The translations under genes and the position numbers were made by a program. A stretch of DNA of 64,000 nt, taken from assembly GCF_014652335.1 (NCBI RefSeq), contig NZ_BMYP01000009.1, positions 1 to 64,000 of the forward strand, in the 5' to 3' direction. Under the pieces are notes generated by a model that saw only the letters and a program-made list of their open reading frames with translations, did not search any database and was not told the DNA's origin. The stretch is from Vogesella fluminis. GTDB lineage: Bacteria > Pseudomonadota > Gammaproteobacteria > Burkholderiales > Chromobacteriaceae. Positions 17,329 through 25,503 of the stretch are shown one piece after another (position 1 is the first letter of the stretch; each line of letters starts with the position of its first letter).

Positions 17329-17757
17329 ATGGAAACGAAATCTGCCGTCAGGATGCTGGCCGCGCTGGCGCAGGAGACCCGCCTCGCGGTGTTCCGCCAG
17401 CTGGTGGAGGCCGGCCCCGCCGGTCGCGCCGCCGGCGAGCTGGCCGAGGCGCTGGGCTGCGCGCCGGCCACGCTGTCCTTCCATCTGAAAGAACTGTCCA
17501 ACGCGGCGCTGATCGAGGGCCGTCAGGATGGCCGCTTCGTGATCTATGCCGCCAACTTCGCCGCCATGAACGGCCTGCTGGGCTATCTCACCGAAAACTG
17601 CTGCCAGGGGCAGGCAGTGGCCGAGTGCGGCGGGCCGCCGCACTGTGAGCCGGCGCCTGCCGTACCCGCCGCAGAAAAGAAACACCCCTCCGGCCTGCTG
17701 ATCGGCCGCAGGAACATCGAAGCCATTGTTTCCAGGGAAAGGAAGTCCCGTGACTGA
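17329..17757 (+). CDS. arsR: ArsR-family arsenic-responsive repressor
   Basis: A 142-residue winged-helix ArsR protein; recognition helix CAPATLSFHLKELSNAALI (about 44-62). The usual helix-3 Cys pair is missing. Instead C91, C92 and C100 (with C106) lie in a C-terminal ENCCxxx...EC segment, similar to the arrangement described for the Acidithiobacillus ferrooxidans ArsR. It probably senses As(III) and represses its own operon. It overlaps arsC by 8 bp. Confidence 0.9.
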   Translation: METKSAVRMLAALAQETRLAVFRQLVEAGPAGRAAGELAEALGCAPATLSFHLKELSNAALIEGRQDGRFVIYAANFAAMNGLLGYLTENCCQGQAVAECGGPPHCEPAPAVPAAEKKHPSGLLIGRRNIEAIVSRERKSRD

Positions 17758-18244
17758 CAAGGTCTACAACGTACTGGTGCTGTGCACCGGCAACTCGGCG
17801 CGCAGCATCCTCGGCGAAGCGCTGGTCAACCATCTTGGCCACGGCCGCTTCCGGGGCTACAGCGCCGGCAGCCGGCCTGCTGGCGAGGTCAACCCCTACG
17901 CGCTCAAGACGCTGCAGAAGCACGGGCTGGACTCAGCCGGCTACCGCAGCAAGAGCTGGGACGAGTTTGCGCAGCCGGATGCGCCGCAGATGGATTTTGT
18001 GTTCACCGTCTGCGGCAGCGCCGCCGGCGAGGCCTGCCCGGTGTGGCCCGGCCACCCGATGCGCGCACACTGGGGTGTGGACGATCCGGCTGGCGTCGGC
18101 AGCAACGACGAAGAGGCGATGGCGGCATTCGCCAAGGCGTTCATGATCCTCAAGCGGCGCGTCGAGCTGTTCATGTCGCTACCGGTGGACAAGCTGGATG
18201 CGCTGGCGCTGAAGCAGCAACTGGCGGAGATCGGTCAGCAATGA
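17750..18244 (+). CDS. arsC: Arsenate reductase ArsC (low-molecular-weight phosphatase fold)
   Basis: A 164-residue protein. The active loop CTGNSAR (C12 to R18) is the CX5R phosphatase motif. C88 and C96 are placed to carry the disulfide cascade, and the DDPAG loop near residue 112 supplies the acid. It reduces arsenate to arsenite for export by Acr3. The GTG start at 17750 has GGAAG 4 bases before it. The stop overlaps acr3 (ATGA), so arsR-arsC-acr3 is a translationally coupled operon. Confidence 0.9.
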   Translation: MTDKVYNVLVLCTGNSARSILGEALVNHLGHGRFRGYSAGSRPAGEVNPYALKTLQKHGLDSAGYRSKSWDEFAQPDAPQMDFVFTVCGSAAGEACPVWPGHPMRAHWGVDDPAGVGSNDEEAMAAFAKAFMILKRRVELFMSLPVDKLDALALKQQLAEIGQQ

Positions 18245-19308
18245 GCCAGACACAAACCATCGCGCAGCCGGCGCCGCAGGGCGGCATCGGCAGCTTCGAG
18301 CGCAATCTGACCTGGTGGGTGCTGGGCTGCATCGTGGTCGGCATCGGCGCTGGCCAGCTGGCACCGGATGCCTTCCAGGCACTGGGCGGCCTGAAAGTGG
18401 CCGAGGTCAACCTGCCGGTGGCGGTGCTGATCTGGCTGATGATCATCCCGATGCTGGTGAAGGTGGATTTCGCCGCCATGGGCGAGGTGATGCGCCACGC
18501 GCGCGGCATCGGCGTGACGCTGGCGATCAACTGGCTGGTGAAACCGTTCTCGATGGCGTTGCTGGGCTGGATCTTTATCCGTCACTTGTTTGCCCCGTAC
18601 CTGCCGGCGGCGCAGATCGACAGCTACATCGCCGGCCTGATCCTGCTGGCGGCGGCGCCGTGCACGGCGATGGTGTTCGTGTGGAGCGGGCTGTGCCGTG
18701 GCGATGCCAAGTTCACCCTCAGCCAGGTGGCGATCAACGACCTGATCATGCTGTTCGCCTTCGCCCCCATCGTCGGGCTGCTGCTGGGGCTGTCCAGCAT
18801 CAGTGTGCCGTGGGACACGCTGGCGGTGTCGGTGCTGTTGTTCATCGTGGTACCGGTCGTCATCAGCCAGCTGCTGCGCCGCGTGTTGCTGGCGCAGGGC
18901 GGCGAGCCAAGGTTGGCCGCAGTGATGACGAAGATCGGCCCGCTGTCGCTGGCGGCGCTGCTGCTGACACTGGTGCTGCTGTTCGCTTTTCAGGGGCCGC
19001 AGATCATCGCCCAGCCGCTGGTGATCGCGCTGCTGGCGGTGCCGATCCTGATCCAGGTGTACTTCAACTCGATGCTGGCCTACTGGCTGAACAAGCAGCT
19101 GAAAGTGGCGCACTGCGTGGCCGGCCCGTCGGCGCTGATCGGTGCCAGCAATTTCTTCGAGCTGGCGGTGGCCACCGCCATCGCGCTGTTCGGCTTCGAG
19201 AGCGGCGCGGCGCTGGCCACGGTGGTGGGTGTGCTGATCGAGGTGCCGGTGATGCTGTCGGTGGTCGCCGTTGTCAACCGTAGCCGGCATTGGTATGAGC
19301 AGGGCTGA
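18241..19308 (+). CDS. acr3: Arsenite efflux permease Acr3
   Basis: A 355-residue integral membrane protein with about ten membrane helices. The conserved Acr3 cysteine lies in LLAAAPCTAMVFVWS (about residue 141), the motif essential for As(III) transport; a helix near the C-terminus reads GASNFFELAVATAIALFG. This is the secondary As(III)/H+ antiporter, unlike ArsB. It contains an exact dispersed 13-mer, read as R-L-A-A. Confidence 0.94.
   Translation: MSQTQTIAQPAPQGGIGSFERNLTWWVLGCIVVGIGAGQLAPDAFQALGGLKVAEVNLPVAVLIWLMIIPMLVKVDFAAMGEVMRHARGIGVTLAINWLVKPFSMALLGWIFIRHLFAPYLPAAQIDSYIAGLILLAAAPCTAMVFVWSGLCRGDAKFTLSQVAINDLIMLFAFAPIVGLLLGLSSISVPWDTLAVSVLLFIVVPVVISQLLRRVLLAQGGEPRLAAVMTKIGPLSLAALLLTLVLLFAFQGPQIIAQPLVIALLAVPILIQVYFNSMLAYWLNKQLKVAHCVAGPSALIGASNFFELAVATAIALFGFESGAALATVVGVLIEVPVMLSVVAVVNRSRHWYEQG
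18909..18921 (+). repeat. Dispersed 13-mer, coding copy
   Basis: Exact copy in acr3 (P-R-L-A-A). Confidence 0.9.
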
Positions 19309-19359
19309 GTCTGCCGTGCTGGCCGCAAACCGGTGATGCCGGTGCCGGTTTCTGTACGG

Positions 19360-19383
19360 TTTGCGGCCAACGTTGGCCGCAAA
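19360..19383. repeat. Palindromic AACG form of the dispersed repeat
   Basis: A perfect 24-bp palindrome centred on AACGTT with TTGCGGCCAACGTTGGCCGC at its core. It amounts to two opposed copies sharing their first bases, between acr3 and the tRNA-Ile terminator. Confidence 0.85.
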
Positions 19384-19418
19384 TGAAAAGCCGCCGCGTG
19401 AGGGATCACGCGGCGGCT
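19381..19418 (-). terminator. Terminator of the tRNA-Ile gene
   Basis: A perfect 13-bp GC-rich stem (19389-19401 with 19406-19418, loop GGGA), then TTTTCATTT on the minus strand, just past the tRNA CCA. Confidence 0.85.
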
Positions 19419-19425
19419 CTGATTT

Positions 19426-19754
19426 TGGTGGGCCCCCCGGGAGTCGAACCCGGCACCAACGGATTATGCTTACCAGCTATGGCTTTCGCCACCCCTTTCA
19501 GGTTTGTGGTCTGGACTGTCTCTTGTCTTTACGACCTGCCCGTACAGTCTCTACACGTTCTCCCTGACGAGAGCTTCGCTCGGGATTGCCACGCCGCTTG
19601 CGCAACAGAGGTTTCCCCGAATTTGAGCAGTTCTACCACGGGGCAGAGTGAACTTACCCCAAGGCAACCCATATTTGTACCATCCGTATTCTTGCGAACC
19701 GCAGGACGGCACAGCGTAAGTCCGCTGCTCTAACCAAGCATGAGCTAGAGGCCC
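19426..19754 (-). tRNA. tRNA-Ile(CAU) split by a group I intron
   Basis: Exons are 19754-19719 and 19468-19426. Joined, they give a full cloverleaf: acceptor GGGCCTC/GGGGCCC, D-stem GCTC/GAGC, anticodon stem GCGGA/TCCGT with loop CTCATAA, T-loop GGGTTCGACTCCC and encoded CCA. The anticodon CAU together with this body indicates the minor isoleucine tRNA whose C34 is changed to lysidine by TilS to read AUA. Elongator Met tRNA is less likely, since tRNA-Ile(CAU) is a known host for such introns (for example Azoarcus). Confidence 0.92.
19469..19718 (-). other. Group I self-splicing intron (250 nt, no ORF)
   Basis: Inserted between U33 and C34 of the anticodon loop. The intron ends in G, and the 5' exon end GACU can pair with an internal guide GGUU (19666-19669), placing U33 opposite G as P1 requires. 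A 9-bp extension hairpin lies in the P1 loop. The core reads CAAATTCGGGGAAACC (19610-19625, P3-P4-like junction), and P7 strands GACTGT (19544-19549) and ACAGTC (19514-19519) pair. The core closely resembles the Azoarcus tRNA-Ile intron (subgroup IC3, from memory). No homing endonuclease is encoded. Confidence 0.9.
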
Positions 19755-19765
19755 AAACGGCGGCC

Positions 19766-19774
19766 ATTATAGCA
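19766..19774 (-). promoter_or_regulatory. Extended -10 promoter for tRNA-Ile
   Basis: TGCTATAAT on the minus strand lies in the 30-bp gap between the rpoD stop and the tRNA, ending 11 bases before the mature 5' end. No good -35 is seen, but TGnTATAAT promoters often need none. Confidence 0.6.
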
Positions 19775-19784
19775 GGATATTGGC

Positions 19785-21713
19785 TTACTGGTTGCCCGGC
19801 TCGTTGTCGAGGAAGCTGCGCAGGCGCTCGGAACGGGTCGGGTGACGCAGCTTGCGCAGTGCCTTGGCTTCGATCTGGCGAATCCGCTCGCGGGTGACGT
19901 CGAACTGCTTGCCGACTTCTTCCAGCGTGTGGTCGGTATTCATGTCGATGCCGAAGCGCATGCGCAGGACCTTGGCTTCACGCGGGGTCAGCGAGTCCAG
20001 CACTTCCTTGGTCGCGTCGCGCAGGCTGGAGTACATCGCCGCTTCCGCCGGTGCCACGGTCACCGAATCCTCGATGAAGTCGCCTAGGTGGGAGTCGTCA
20101 TCGTCGCCGATCGGGGTTTCCATCGAGATCGGCTCTTTGGAAATCTTCATGATCTTGCGGATCTTGTCTTCCGGCATTTCCATCTTTTCCGCCAGTTCGG
20201 CCGGGTCCGGTTCGCGACCGGTTTCCTGCAGGATCTGACGGCTGATGCGGTTCATCTTGTTGATGGTTTCGATCATGTGCACCGGAATGCGGATGGTGCG
20301 TGCCTGGTCGGCGATGGAGCGGGTAATCGCCTGACGGATCCACCAGGTGGCGTAGGTGGAGAACTTGTAGCCGCGACGGTATTCGAACTTGTCCACCGCC
20401 TTCATCAGGCCGATGTTGCCTTCCTGGATCAGGTCGAGGAACTGCAGGCCGCGGTTGGTGTACTTCTTGGCGATGGAGATCACCAGACGCAGGTTGGCCT
20501 CGATCATCTCGCGCTTGGCCAGGCGAGCCTTGGTCTCGCCGGACGACATCTGGCGATTGATTTCCTTCAGCTCGTTGATGGTCAGCATCGACAGCGTCTG
20601 CAGCTCGGCAATCTTGCCCTGTTTCTCGATGATCGCGTACTTGAAGCGCGACAGCACGTCGGACCACGGCTTGCCGGCCGCGATTTCGCGCTCGACCCAG
20701 TCCGGGTTGCACTCGTTGCCGGGGAACTGGCTGACGAAGTGCTTGCGGTCCATGCGCACACGGCTGACGCAGATGTCGAGGATTTCACGCTCCAGCTTGC
20801 GGATGTCGTTGACGCTGCTGCGCAGGCTCTCGCACAGGCTTTCGATCTGGCGGGTGGAGAAGCGCACCAGCATGAACTGCGCGGAAATCGCGTCCTGCAC
20901 CTCGTTGTACTGCTTGCTGCCAAAGCCGTGCTTGGCCAGCGCCTTCAGCAGCTGCTCGTAGAGGGTGCGCACTTCGGCAAAGTGGGCCAGTGCCTGCTGC
21001 TTCAACTCTTCCAGATTGGCTTCGTTGATGCGCGCCTGGTTGGCTTCTTCGTCCTCTTCGCTTTCTTCCTCTTCATCCTCGTCCAGCTCCTCGTCGGAGG
21101 CCGGTTCGGCGAACGGGACTTCTTCGGTGGCTTCTTCGGCGTTCGGGTCGATGATGCCTTCGATGATTTCGTCGATGCGCATCTCGCCGGCTTCGACCTT
21201 GCTGATCAGGGCCAGCACCTGCGCGACGGATCCCGGGCATGCCGAGATCGCCTGGATCATGTTCTTCAGGCCTTCCTCGATGCGCTTGGCGATGACGATT
21301 TCGCCCTCGCGCGTCAGCAGTTCGACCGAACCCATTTCGCGCATGTACATGCGTACCGGGTCGGTGGTACGGCCGAATTCGGCGTCCACGGACGACAGCG
21401 CGGCTTCCGCTTCTTCCACCGCGTCTTCATCGGCTACCGCCGGCGTCGAGTCGGACATCAGCAGGGTTTCCGCGTCCGGTGCCTCGTCATAGACCTGGAT
21501 GCCCAGGCCGCCGATCATGGTGACGATGTTCTCGATCTGCTCGGTGTCGGAGACGTCCTCGGGCAGGTGGTCGTTGATCTCGGCGTAGGTGAGATAGCCA
21601 CGCTCTTTGCCCAAGGCAATGAGCATGCGAAGCCGCTTGCGCTGCTCTTCGATGCTCATTGGCTCGGTTGCCGGTTCGTTATTCTGTTTCTTGATGTCGG
21701 GAGAAGCCGCCAT
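19785..21713 (-). CDS. rpoD: Primary sigma factor RpoD (sigma 70)
   Basis: A 642-residue group 1 sigma factor. Region 1.1 (about 25-80) is followed by an acidic non-conserved insert rich in D/E near 215-230. Region 2 carries the [17 protein letters not shown] promoter-opening segment, and region 4.2 ends the protein with [20 protein letters not shown]. It directs RNA polymerase to housekeeping promoters. It is the last protein gene of the rpsU-yqeY-dnaG-rpoD cluster, 57 bp after dnaG. Confidence 0.98.
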   Translation of the reverse strand: MAASPDIKKQNNEPATEPMSIEEQRKRLRMLIALGKERGYLTYAEINDHLPEDVSDTEQIENIVTMIGGLGIQVYDEAPDAETLLMSDSTPAVADEDAVEEAEAALSSVDAEFGRTTDPVRMYMREMGSVELLTREGEIVIAKRIEEGLKNMIQAISACPGSVAQVLALISKVEAGEMRIDEIIEGIIDPNAEEATEEVPFAEPASDEELDEDEEEESEEDEEANQARINEANLEELKQQALAHFAEVRTLYEQLLKALAKHGFGSKQYNEVQDAISAQFMLVRFSTRQIESLCESLRSSVNDIRKLEREILDICVSRVRMDRKHFVSQFPGNECNPDWVEREIAAGKPWSDVLSRFKYAIIEKQGKIAELQTLSMLTINELKEINRQMSSGETKARLAKREMIEANLRLVISIAKKYTNRGLQFLDLIQEGNIGLMKAVDKFEYRRGYKFSTYATWWIRQAITRSIADQARTIRIPVHMIETINKMNRISRQILQETGREPDPAELAEKMEMPEDKIRKIMKISKEPISMETPIGDDDDSHLGDFIEDSVTVAPAEAAMYSSLRDATKEVLDSLTPREAKVLRMRFGIDMNTDHTLEEVGKQFDVTRERIRQIEAKALRKLRHPTRSERLRSFLDNEPGNQ

Positions 21714-21770
21714 TTGGTTTCCTGCTCAAAAAAAGCCGAAAAAAACAATTGATTATATCACAACCCGGTA

Positions 21771-23576
21771 TCACCCGTTGCGGGGAGCCGCGCCGGAGGG
21801 CGCCAGCTTTCTGGCAAGCAGGGTGCGCAGCAGTTGCAACTCCTCGCTGCTCAGGTGTTCGTAGCCTTTGGCCGACAGGCCGGAGATCAGGTCGTCGTCG
21901 TAACGGTCGGTCAGGCGGATAAAGCCCAGCCGGAAGTTTTCGCGGTCGTTCTGATCCGGGTTGGAGAATTCTTCCGGTTCGCGCATGGTGTCCGACAGGA
22001 CGGAGTCGATCGTGAGCTCGTGTGGGCTGTGCCGGAAAAATTCTGCCAGTCGTGCTGTCGTCAGTTCGCTGTCACTGGCCTGTATTGCTTCCACGATGGC
22101 CACCAGGGTGGCCATCTCGTTTTCGTAGGGCCGATTGTCACTTACCAGGACATCGTGCGCCCACGCGGGGTTCATCAATAGCCACTTGATCTGCTTGCGC
22201 ACCATCGAGCTGCTGCCGGGGCGGTTCGACTGTTCGGGTAGCTGGTAATCGCGACGCCCCTTGCGCTCCGGACGGCTGTGTCCGGTGAGCATGTCGAATT
22301 CGTCGACATCCATGCCGGCCAGTTCGGCCAGCCTTTTCTTAATGATATAGCCCAAGGTGGGGGCGGCAATCTGTTCCAACAGGGGCTTGGCCTGACGGAC
22401 CAGATCGGCACGCCCTTCCGGGGTGCTCATGTCGACGCGGGCGGTCAGCTCCTGCGTGAAATACGCCGACAGCGGCACGCTTTGCTCTTTCAGCGCGGTT
22501 TCGAAGGCCTCGCGGCCGAATTCGCGGATGTAGCTGTCGGGGTCGTGCTCTTGCGGCGGGAACAGGAAGTGCAGCGCCTTGCCGTCGACCAGCTGCGGCA
22601 GGCTGTTTTCCAGCGCCCGCCACGCCGCCTTCTGCCCGGCCTTGTCGCCGTCGAAGCAAAAGTAGACGTGGTCGGCGTGGCGCAGCAGCTTGCGCACGTG
22701 CTCGCCGGTGGTGGCAGTGCCGAGGGTGGCCACCGCGTACGCCACGCCGTACTGTGCCAGTGCCACCACGTCCATATAGCCTTCCACCACCAGCACCGCA
22801 TTCGCGTCGCGGATGGCCTGGCGTGCCTCGTACAGGCCGTACAGCTCGCGGCCCTTCTCGAACAGCGGCGTTTCCGGCGAGTTCAGGTACTTCGGCGCAT
22901 TGGGCGCCTTGTCTTTCGACAGGATGCGGCCGCCGAAACCGATGATGCCGCCACGCTGGTTGCGGATCGGGAACATCACCCGTTCGCGGAAACGGTCGTA
23001 GCGGCGGCCGCCGTCCTCGGCATCGATGACCAGGCCGCACTCGGCCAGTACCGGGCTCAGGTATTCGGGAAATACGCTGGCGAGGTTCTGCCGGTTGTCC
23101 GGGGCGTAGCCCAGGGCAAAGCGGGCGGCGATTTCGCCGGTCAGGCCGCGCCCCTTCAGGTAGTCGATGGCAACCGGCGCCTGTTTCAGCTGCTGCTTGT
23201 AGTAGCGGGCAGCCTGTTCCAGCGCGCCCTCCAGCGACAGCTTTTTCTCGCGCGCCGCGCGGCTGGCCTCGGGGTTGGCCGCACGTTCTTCCGGCACCGG
23301 CAGGCCGATGCCTTCGGCCAGCGTCTTCACCGCGTCGACAAAGGGCAGCCCCTGGTACTCCATCACGAAGCCGATGGCGGAGCCGTGCGCGCCGCAACCG
23401 AAGCAGTGGTAGAACTGCTTGCTGGGGCTGACGGTGAAGGACGGCGACTTTTCCTTATGGAACGGGCAGCAGGCCAGATAGTTCTGGCCGGCCTTTTTCA
23501 GCGGGACGTAACGATCCACCACGTCGACGATGTCGACGCGGGACAGTAGCTGGTCGATGAAATCCTGCGGGATCAT
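21771..23576 (-). CDS. dnaG: DNA primase DnaG
   Basis: A 601-residue primase. The N-terminal zinc-binding motif is CCPFHKEKSPSF...CFGCGAHG (about 36-65). The TOPRIM catalytic core holds VVEGYMDVVAL and a later DGDKAG acidic motif (about 258-315), and the C-terminal third is the helicase-binding domain. It lays RNA primers at the replication fork. It lies 10 bp after yqeY. One partial copy of the dispersed repeat falls inside (A-A-N-P). Confidence 0.97.
   Translation of the reverse strand: MIPQDFIDQLLSRVDIVDVVDRYVPLKKAGQNYLACCPFHKEKSPSFTVSPSKQFYHCFGCGAHGSAIGFVMEYQGLPFVDAVKTLAEGIGLPVPEERAANPEASRAAREKKLSLEGALEQAARYYKQQLKQAPVAIDYLKGRGLTGEIAARFALGYAPDNRQNLASVFPEYLSPVLAECGLVIDAEDGGRRYDRFRERVMFPIRNQRGGIIGFGGRILSKDKAPNAPKYLNSPETPLFEKGRELYGLYEARQAIRDANAVLVVEGYMDVVALAQYGVAYAVATLGTATTGEHVRKLLRHADHVYFCFDGDKAGQKAAWRALENSLPQLVDGKALHFLFPPQEHDPDSYIREFGREAFETALKEQSVPLSAYFTQELTARVDMSTPEGRADLVRQAKPLLEQIAAPTLGYIIKKRLAELAGMDVDEFDMLTGHSRPERKGRRDYQLPEQSNRPGSSSMVRKQIKWLLMNPAWAHDVLVSDNRPYENEMATLVAIVEAIQASDSELTTARLAEFFRHSPHELTIDSVLSDTMREPEEFSNPDQNDRENFRLGFIRLTDRYDDDLISGLSAKGYEHLSSEELQLLRTLLARKLAPSGAAPRNG
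23273..23283 (+). repeat. Dispersed repeat core, coding
   Basis: GGTTGGCCGCA, 11 of the 13 bases, in dnaG. Confidence 0.6.
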
Positions 23577-23586
23577 CCGGCGGGGA

Positions 23587-24033
23587 TCAGCCTGCCAGCT
23601 TTGCCTTGATGCGGGCGGAGACAGCAGCCATGTCGGCGCGGCCGGCCATGTGCGGCTTCAGCAGCGCCATCACCTTGCCTATGTCCTGCATGCCGGCGGC
23701 GCCGCTGCTGAGGATGGCGCCTTCGATCATGGTGTCGATCTCGGCATCGCTCAGCTGCTGCGGCAGGTAGGCCATCAGCACTGCCATTTCCGCCTTTTCC
23801 TTGTCGGCCAGGTCCTGGCGCTGGGCGGCTTCGTACTGGCTGATCGAGTCACGGCGCTGTTTCAGCATCTTGTCGACCACGCTGGTAATGGCGGCGTCGT
23901 CCAGCTCGATACGCTCGTCGACTTCCTTTTGCTTGATCGCGGCCATCAGCAGGCGGATGGCGGCCAGGCGTTCGGTTTCGCGGGCTTTCATCGCCGATTT
24001 CATGTCGTCTTGGATGCGTGCTTTCAGGCTCAT
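23587..24033 (-). CDS. yqeY: GatB/YqeY domain protein
   Basis: A 148-residue protein of the YqeY family, homologous to the tRNA-binding tail domain of GatB. The N-terminal MSLKARIQDDMKSAMKARE... and the C-terminal GMQDIGKVMALLKPHMAGRADMA motifs are characteristic. The biochemical role is not firmly established; tRNA or amidotransferase association is suggested by homology. The start at 24033 is chosen because the frame upstream runs into a palindromic repeat. It is placed as usual between rpsU and dnaG. Confidence 0.9.
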   Translation of the reverse strand: MSLKARIQDDMKSAMKARETERLAAIRLLMAAIKQKEVDERIELDDAAITSVVDKMLKQRRDSISQYEAAQRQDLADKEKAEMAVLMAYLPQQLSDAEIDTMIEGAILSSGAAGMQDIGKVMALLKPHMAGRADMAAVSARIKAKLAG

Positions 24034-24058
24034 GATCGTGTCCGTACTTGAGGGGAGA

Positions 24059-24082
24059 ACGTTGGCCGCATGCGGCCAACGT
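24059..24082. repeat. Palindrome of two converging dispersed repeats
   Basis: A perfect 24-bp palindrome: ACGTTGGCCGCA followed directly by its reverse complement. It lies in the rpsU-yqeY gap, just downstream of the intercistronic terminator-like stem. Confidence 0.85.
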
Positions 24083-24090
24083 ATAAATGG

Positions 24091-24117
24091 CAAAACCGCA
24101 GGACAGGCCTGCGGTCT
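24091..24117 (-). terminator. Intercistronic terminator/attenuator after rpsU
   Basis: An 8-bp stem (24095-24102 with 24108-24115) followed by TTTTGCC on the minus strand. Like the internal terminator known in the E. coli rpsU-dnaG-rpoD operon, it would let S21 be made in excess. Confidence 0.65.
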
Positions 24118-24138
24118 TCATGCGTACAACCGGGAAGC

Positions 24139-24351
24139 TTAGTACAGCTTCGGTGGCAGCATCTGGCTGCGGATACGCTTGTAGTGGCGCTTAACGGCAG
24201 CCGCTTTCTTGCGCTTGCGTTCTGCAGTCGGCTTTTCGTAGAACTCACGAGCACGCAGTTCGGTCAGCAGACCGGTTTTTTCGATCGCGCGCTTGAAGCG
24301 ACGCATGGCAACTTCGAACGGCTCGTTCTCTTTAACGCGAATATTCGGCAT
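24139..24351 (-). CDS. rpsU: 30S ribosomal protein S21
   Basis: A 70-residue, highly basic protein beginning [21 protein letters not shown] and ending [12 protein letters not shown], the standard S21 sequence. It helps the 30S subunit bind mRNA during initiation. It is the first gene of the macromolecular-synthesis cluster with a sigma-70 promoter upstream. Confidence 0.98.
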   Translation of the reverse strand: MPNIRVKENEPFEVAMRRFKRAIEKTGLLTELRAREFYEKPTAERKRKKAAAVKRHYKRIRSQMLPPKLY

Positions 24352-24410
24352 TTAGCGAAGGTCCTTAAAATCTTGGCTTGAGGCGTAAAACCGCCCCGAG
24401 GAAAATGAGT

Positions 24411-24439
24411 ATTGTAAACAACGTCGTAGCTTTTGTAAA
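24411..24439 (-). promoter_or_regulatory. Sigma-70 promoter of rpsU
   Basis: On the minus strand, -35 TTTACA (24434-24439), a 17-bp spacer and -10 TACAAT (24411-24416), about 60 bp before the rpsU start. Confidence 0.65.
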
Positions 24440-24480
24440 AGCCTGATGCAGGGCAAAGGGTATTTGTGTGCCTGAATGCA

Positions 24481-25275
24481 TCATCCCTTGCGGGAAGAAA
24501 TCACCCCCTCGAGTGGCGAAGACGGAGTCGCCGAATAAAAGCGTCGAGGCATGCGGCCCGCCAGATGGGCTTCGCGGCCTGCTTCGACAGCAAGTTTCAT
24601 TGCCCGTGCCATACGCACGGGGTCTTGTGCTGCGGCAATGGCGGTGTTCATCAACACACCATCACAGCCTAATTCCATACCGATGGCGGCATCGGATGCG
24701 GTACCGACGCCGGCATCGACCAGAACAGGCACCGAGGCCTGTTCGATGATCAGTTGCAGGTTCCACGGATTGAGGATGCCCATGCCGGAGCCGATCAGGC
24801 TGGCCAGCGGCATGATCGCGCAGCAGCCGATCTGTTCCAGCTCGCGTGCGGCAATCGGATCATCCGAGGTGTACACCATGACGTCGAAACCTTCCTTCAC
24901 CAGTGTTTCTGCGGCTTTCAGGGTTTCGCGCATATTGGGATACAGATTGTTCGGGTCGCCCAGCACTTCCAGCTTCACCAGTCTGTGGTCGTCCAGCAGT
25001 TCGCGCGCCAGGCGCAGCGTGCGCACGGCATCGTCTGCCGAGTAGCAGCCCGCCGTGTTGGGCAGCAGTGTATACCGGTTTTTCGGCAGAAAGTCCAGCA
25101 GGTTCGGCTCGCCGGCAGTCTGTCCCAGGTTGACGCGGCGGATGGCGACGGTGACGATTTCGCAGCCGGAGGCATCCAGGGCGTCGGCGGTCTGCTGGAA
25201 ATCCCGGTATTTGCCGGTGCCGACCAGTAGTCGCGATTGATAGGATTTTCCTGCGATGGTCAGAGCGTCCTGCAC
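24481..25275 (-). CDS. thiG: Thiazole synthase ThiG
   Basis: A 264-residue TIM-barrel enzyme that builds the thiazole phosphate of thiamine from deoxyxylulose phosphate, dehydroglycine and ThiS thiocarboxylate. The catalytic lysine lies in [15 protein letters not shown]; phosphate-binding loops read [13 protein letters not shown] and [11 protein letters not shown]. The start is GTG 25275 with AAGGAG 9 bases before it; the frame continues upstream to 25317 without support. It lies 22 bp after thiS. Confidence 0.95.
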   Translation of the reverse strand: MQDALTIAGKSYQSRLLVGTGKYRDFQQTADALDASGCEIVTVAIRRVNLGQTAGEPNLLDFLPKNRYTLLPNTAGCYSADDAVRTLRLARELLDDHRLVKLEVLGDPNNLYPNMRETLKAAETLVKEGFDVMVYTSDDPIAARELEQIGCCAIMPLASLIGSGMGILNPWNLQLIIEQASVPVLVDAGVGTASDAAIGMELGCDGVLMNTAIAAAQDPVRMARAMKLAVEAGREAHLAGRMPRRFYSATPSSPLEGVISSRKG

Positions 25276-25297
25276 GGTGTCTTTCTCCTTGATTGGG

Positions 25298-25501
25298 TTA
25301 GCCGCCACCAACGGCAACGACGACTTCCAGCGTGTCGCCGTCGCTCAGCCGGGTGTGCGCATGCTGGCTGCGCGGCACGATTTCGCCATTGTGTTCGATG
25401 GCGATGCGCTTGCCGCGCAGGGCGAGGGTGTCGATCAGCGTGTCCAGCGTGCCGATTTCGTCAAACTGGCGCGTCTCGCCGTTGATGATGAGCGTGGTCA
25501 T
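25298..25501 (-). CDS. thiS: Sulfur carrier protein ThiS
   Basis: A 67-residue ubiquitin-like protein ending in the required di-glycine (VVVAVGGG), which is thiocarboxylated to deliver sulfur to ThiG. It begins 2 bp after the spoT stop codon, so thiamine genes are read from the rpoZ-spoT transcript. No TPP riboswitch fits in the gap. Confidence 0.95.
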   Translation of the reverse strand: MTTLIINGETRQFDEIGTLDTLIDTLALRGKRIAIEHNGEIVPRSQHAHTRLSDGDTLEVVVAVGGG

Positions 25502-25503
25502 GG

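Noticed and set aside
19464-19719. Reading the split tRNA as tRNA-Ile(UAU) by a shifted splice
   Set aside because: That would need the intron to end in C or later; group I introns end in G, and the guide pairing sets U33 as the 5' splice site, giving anticodon CAU.
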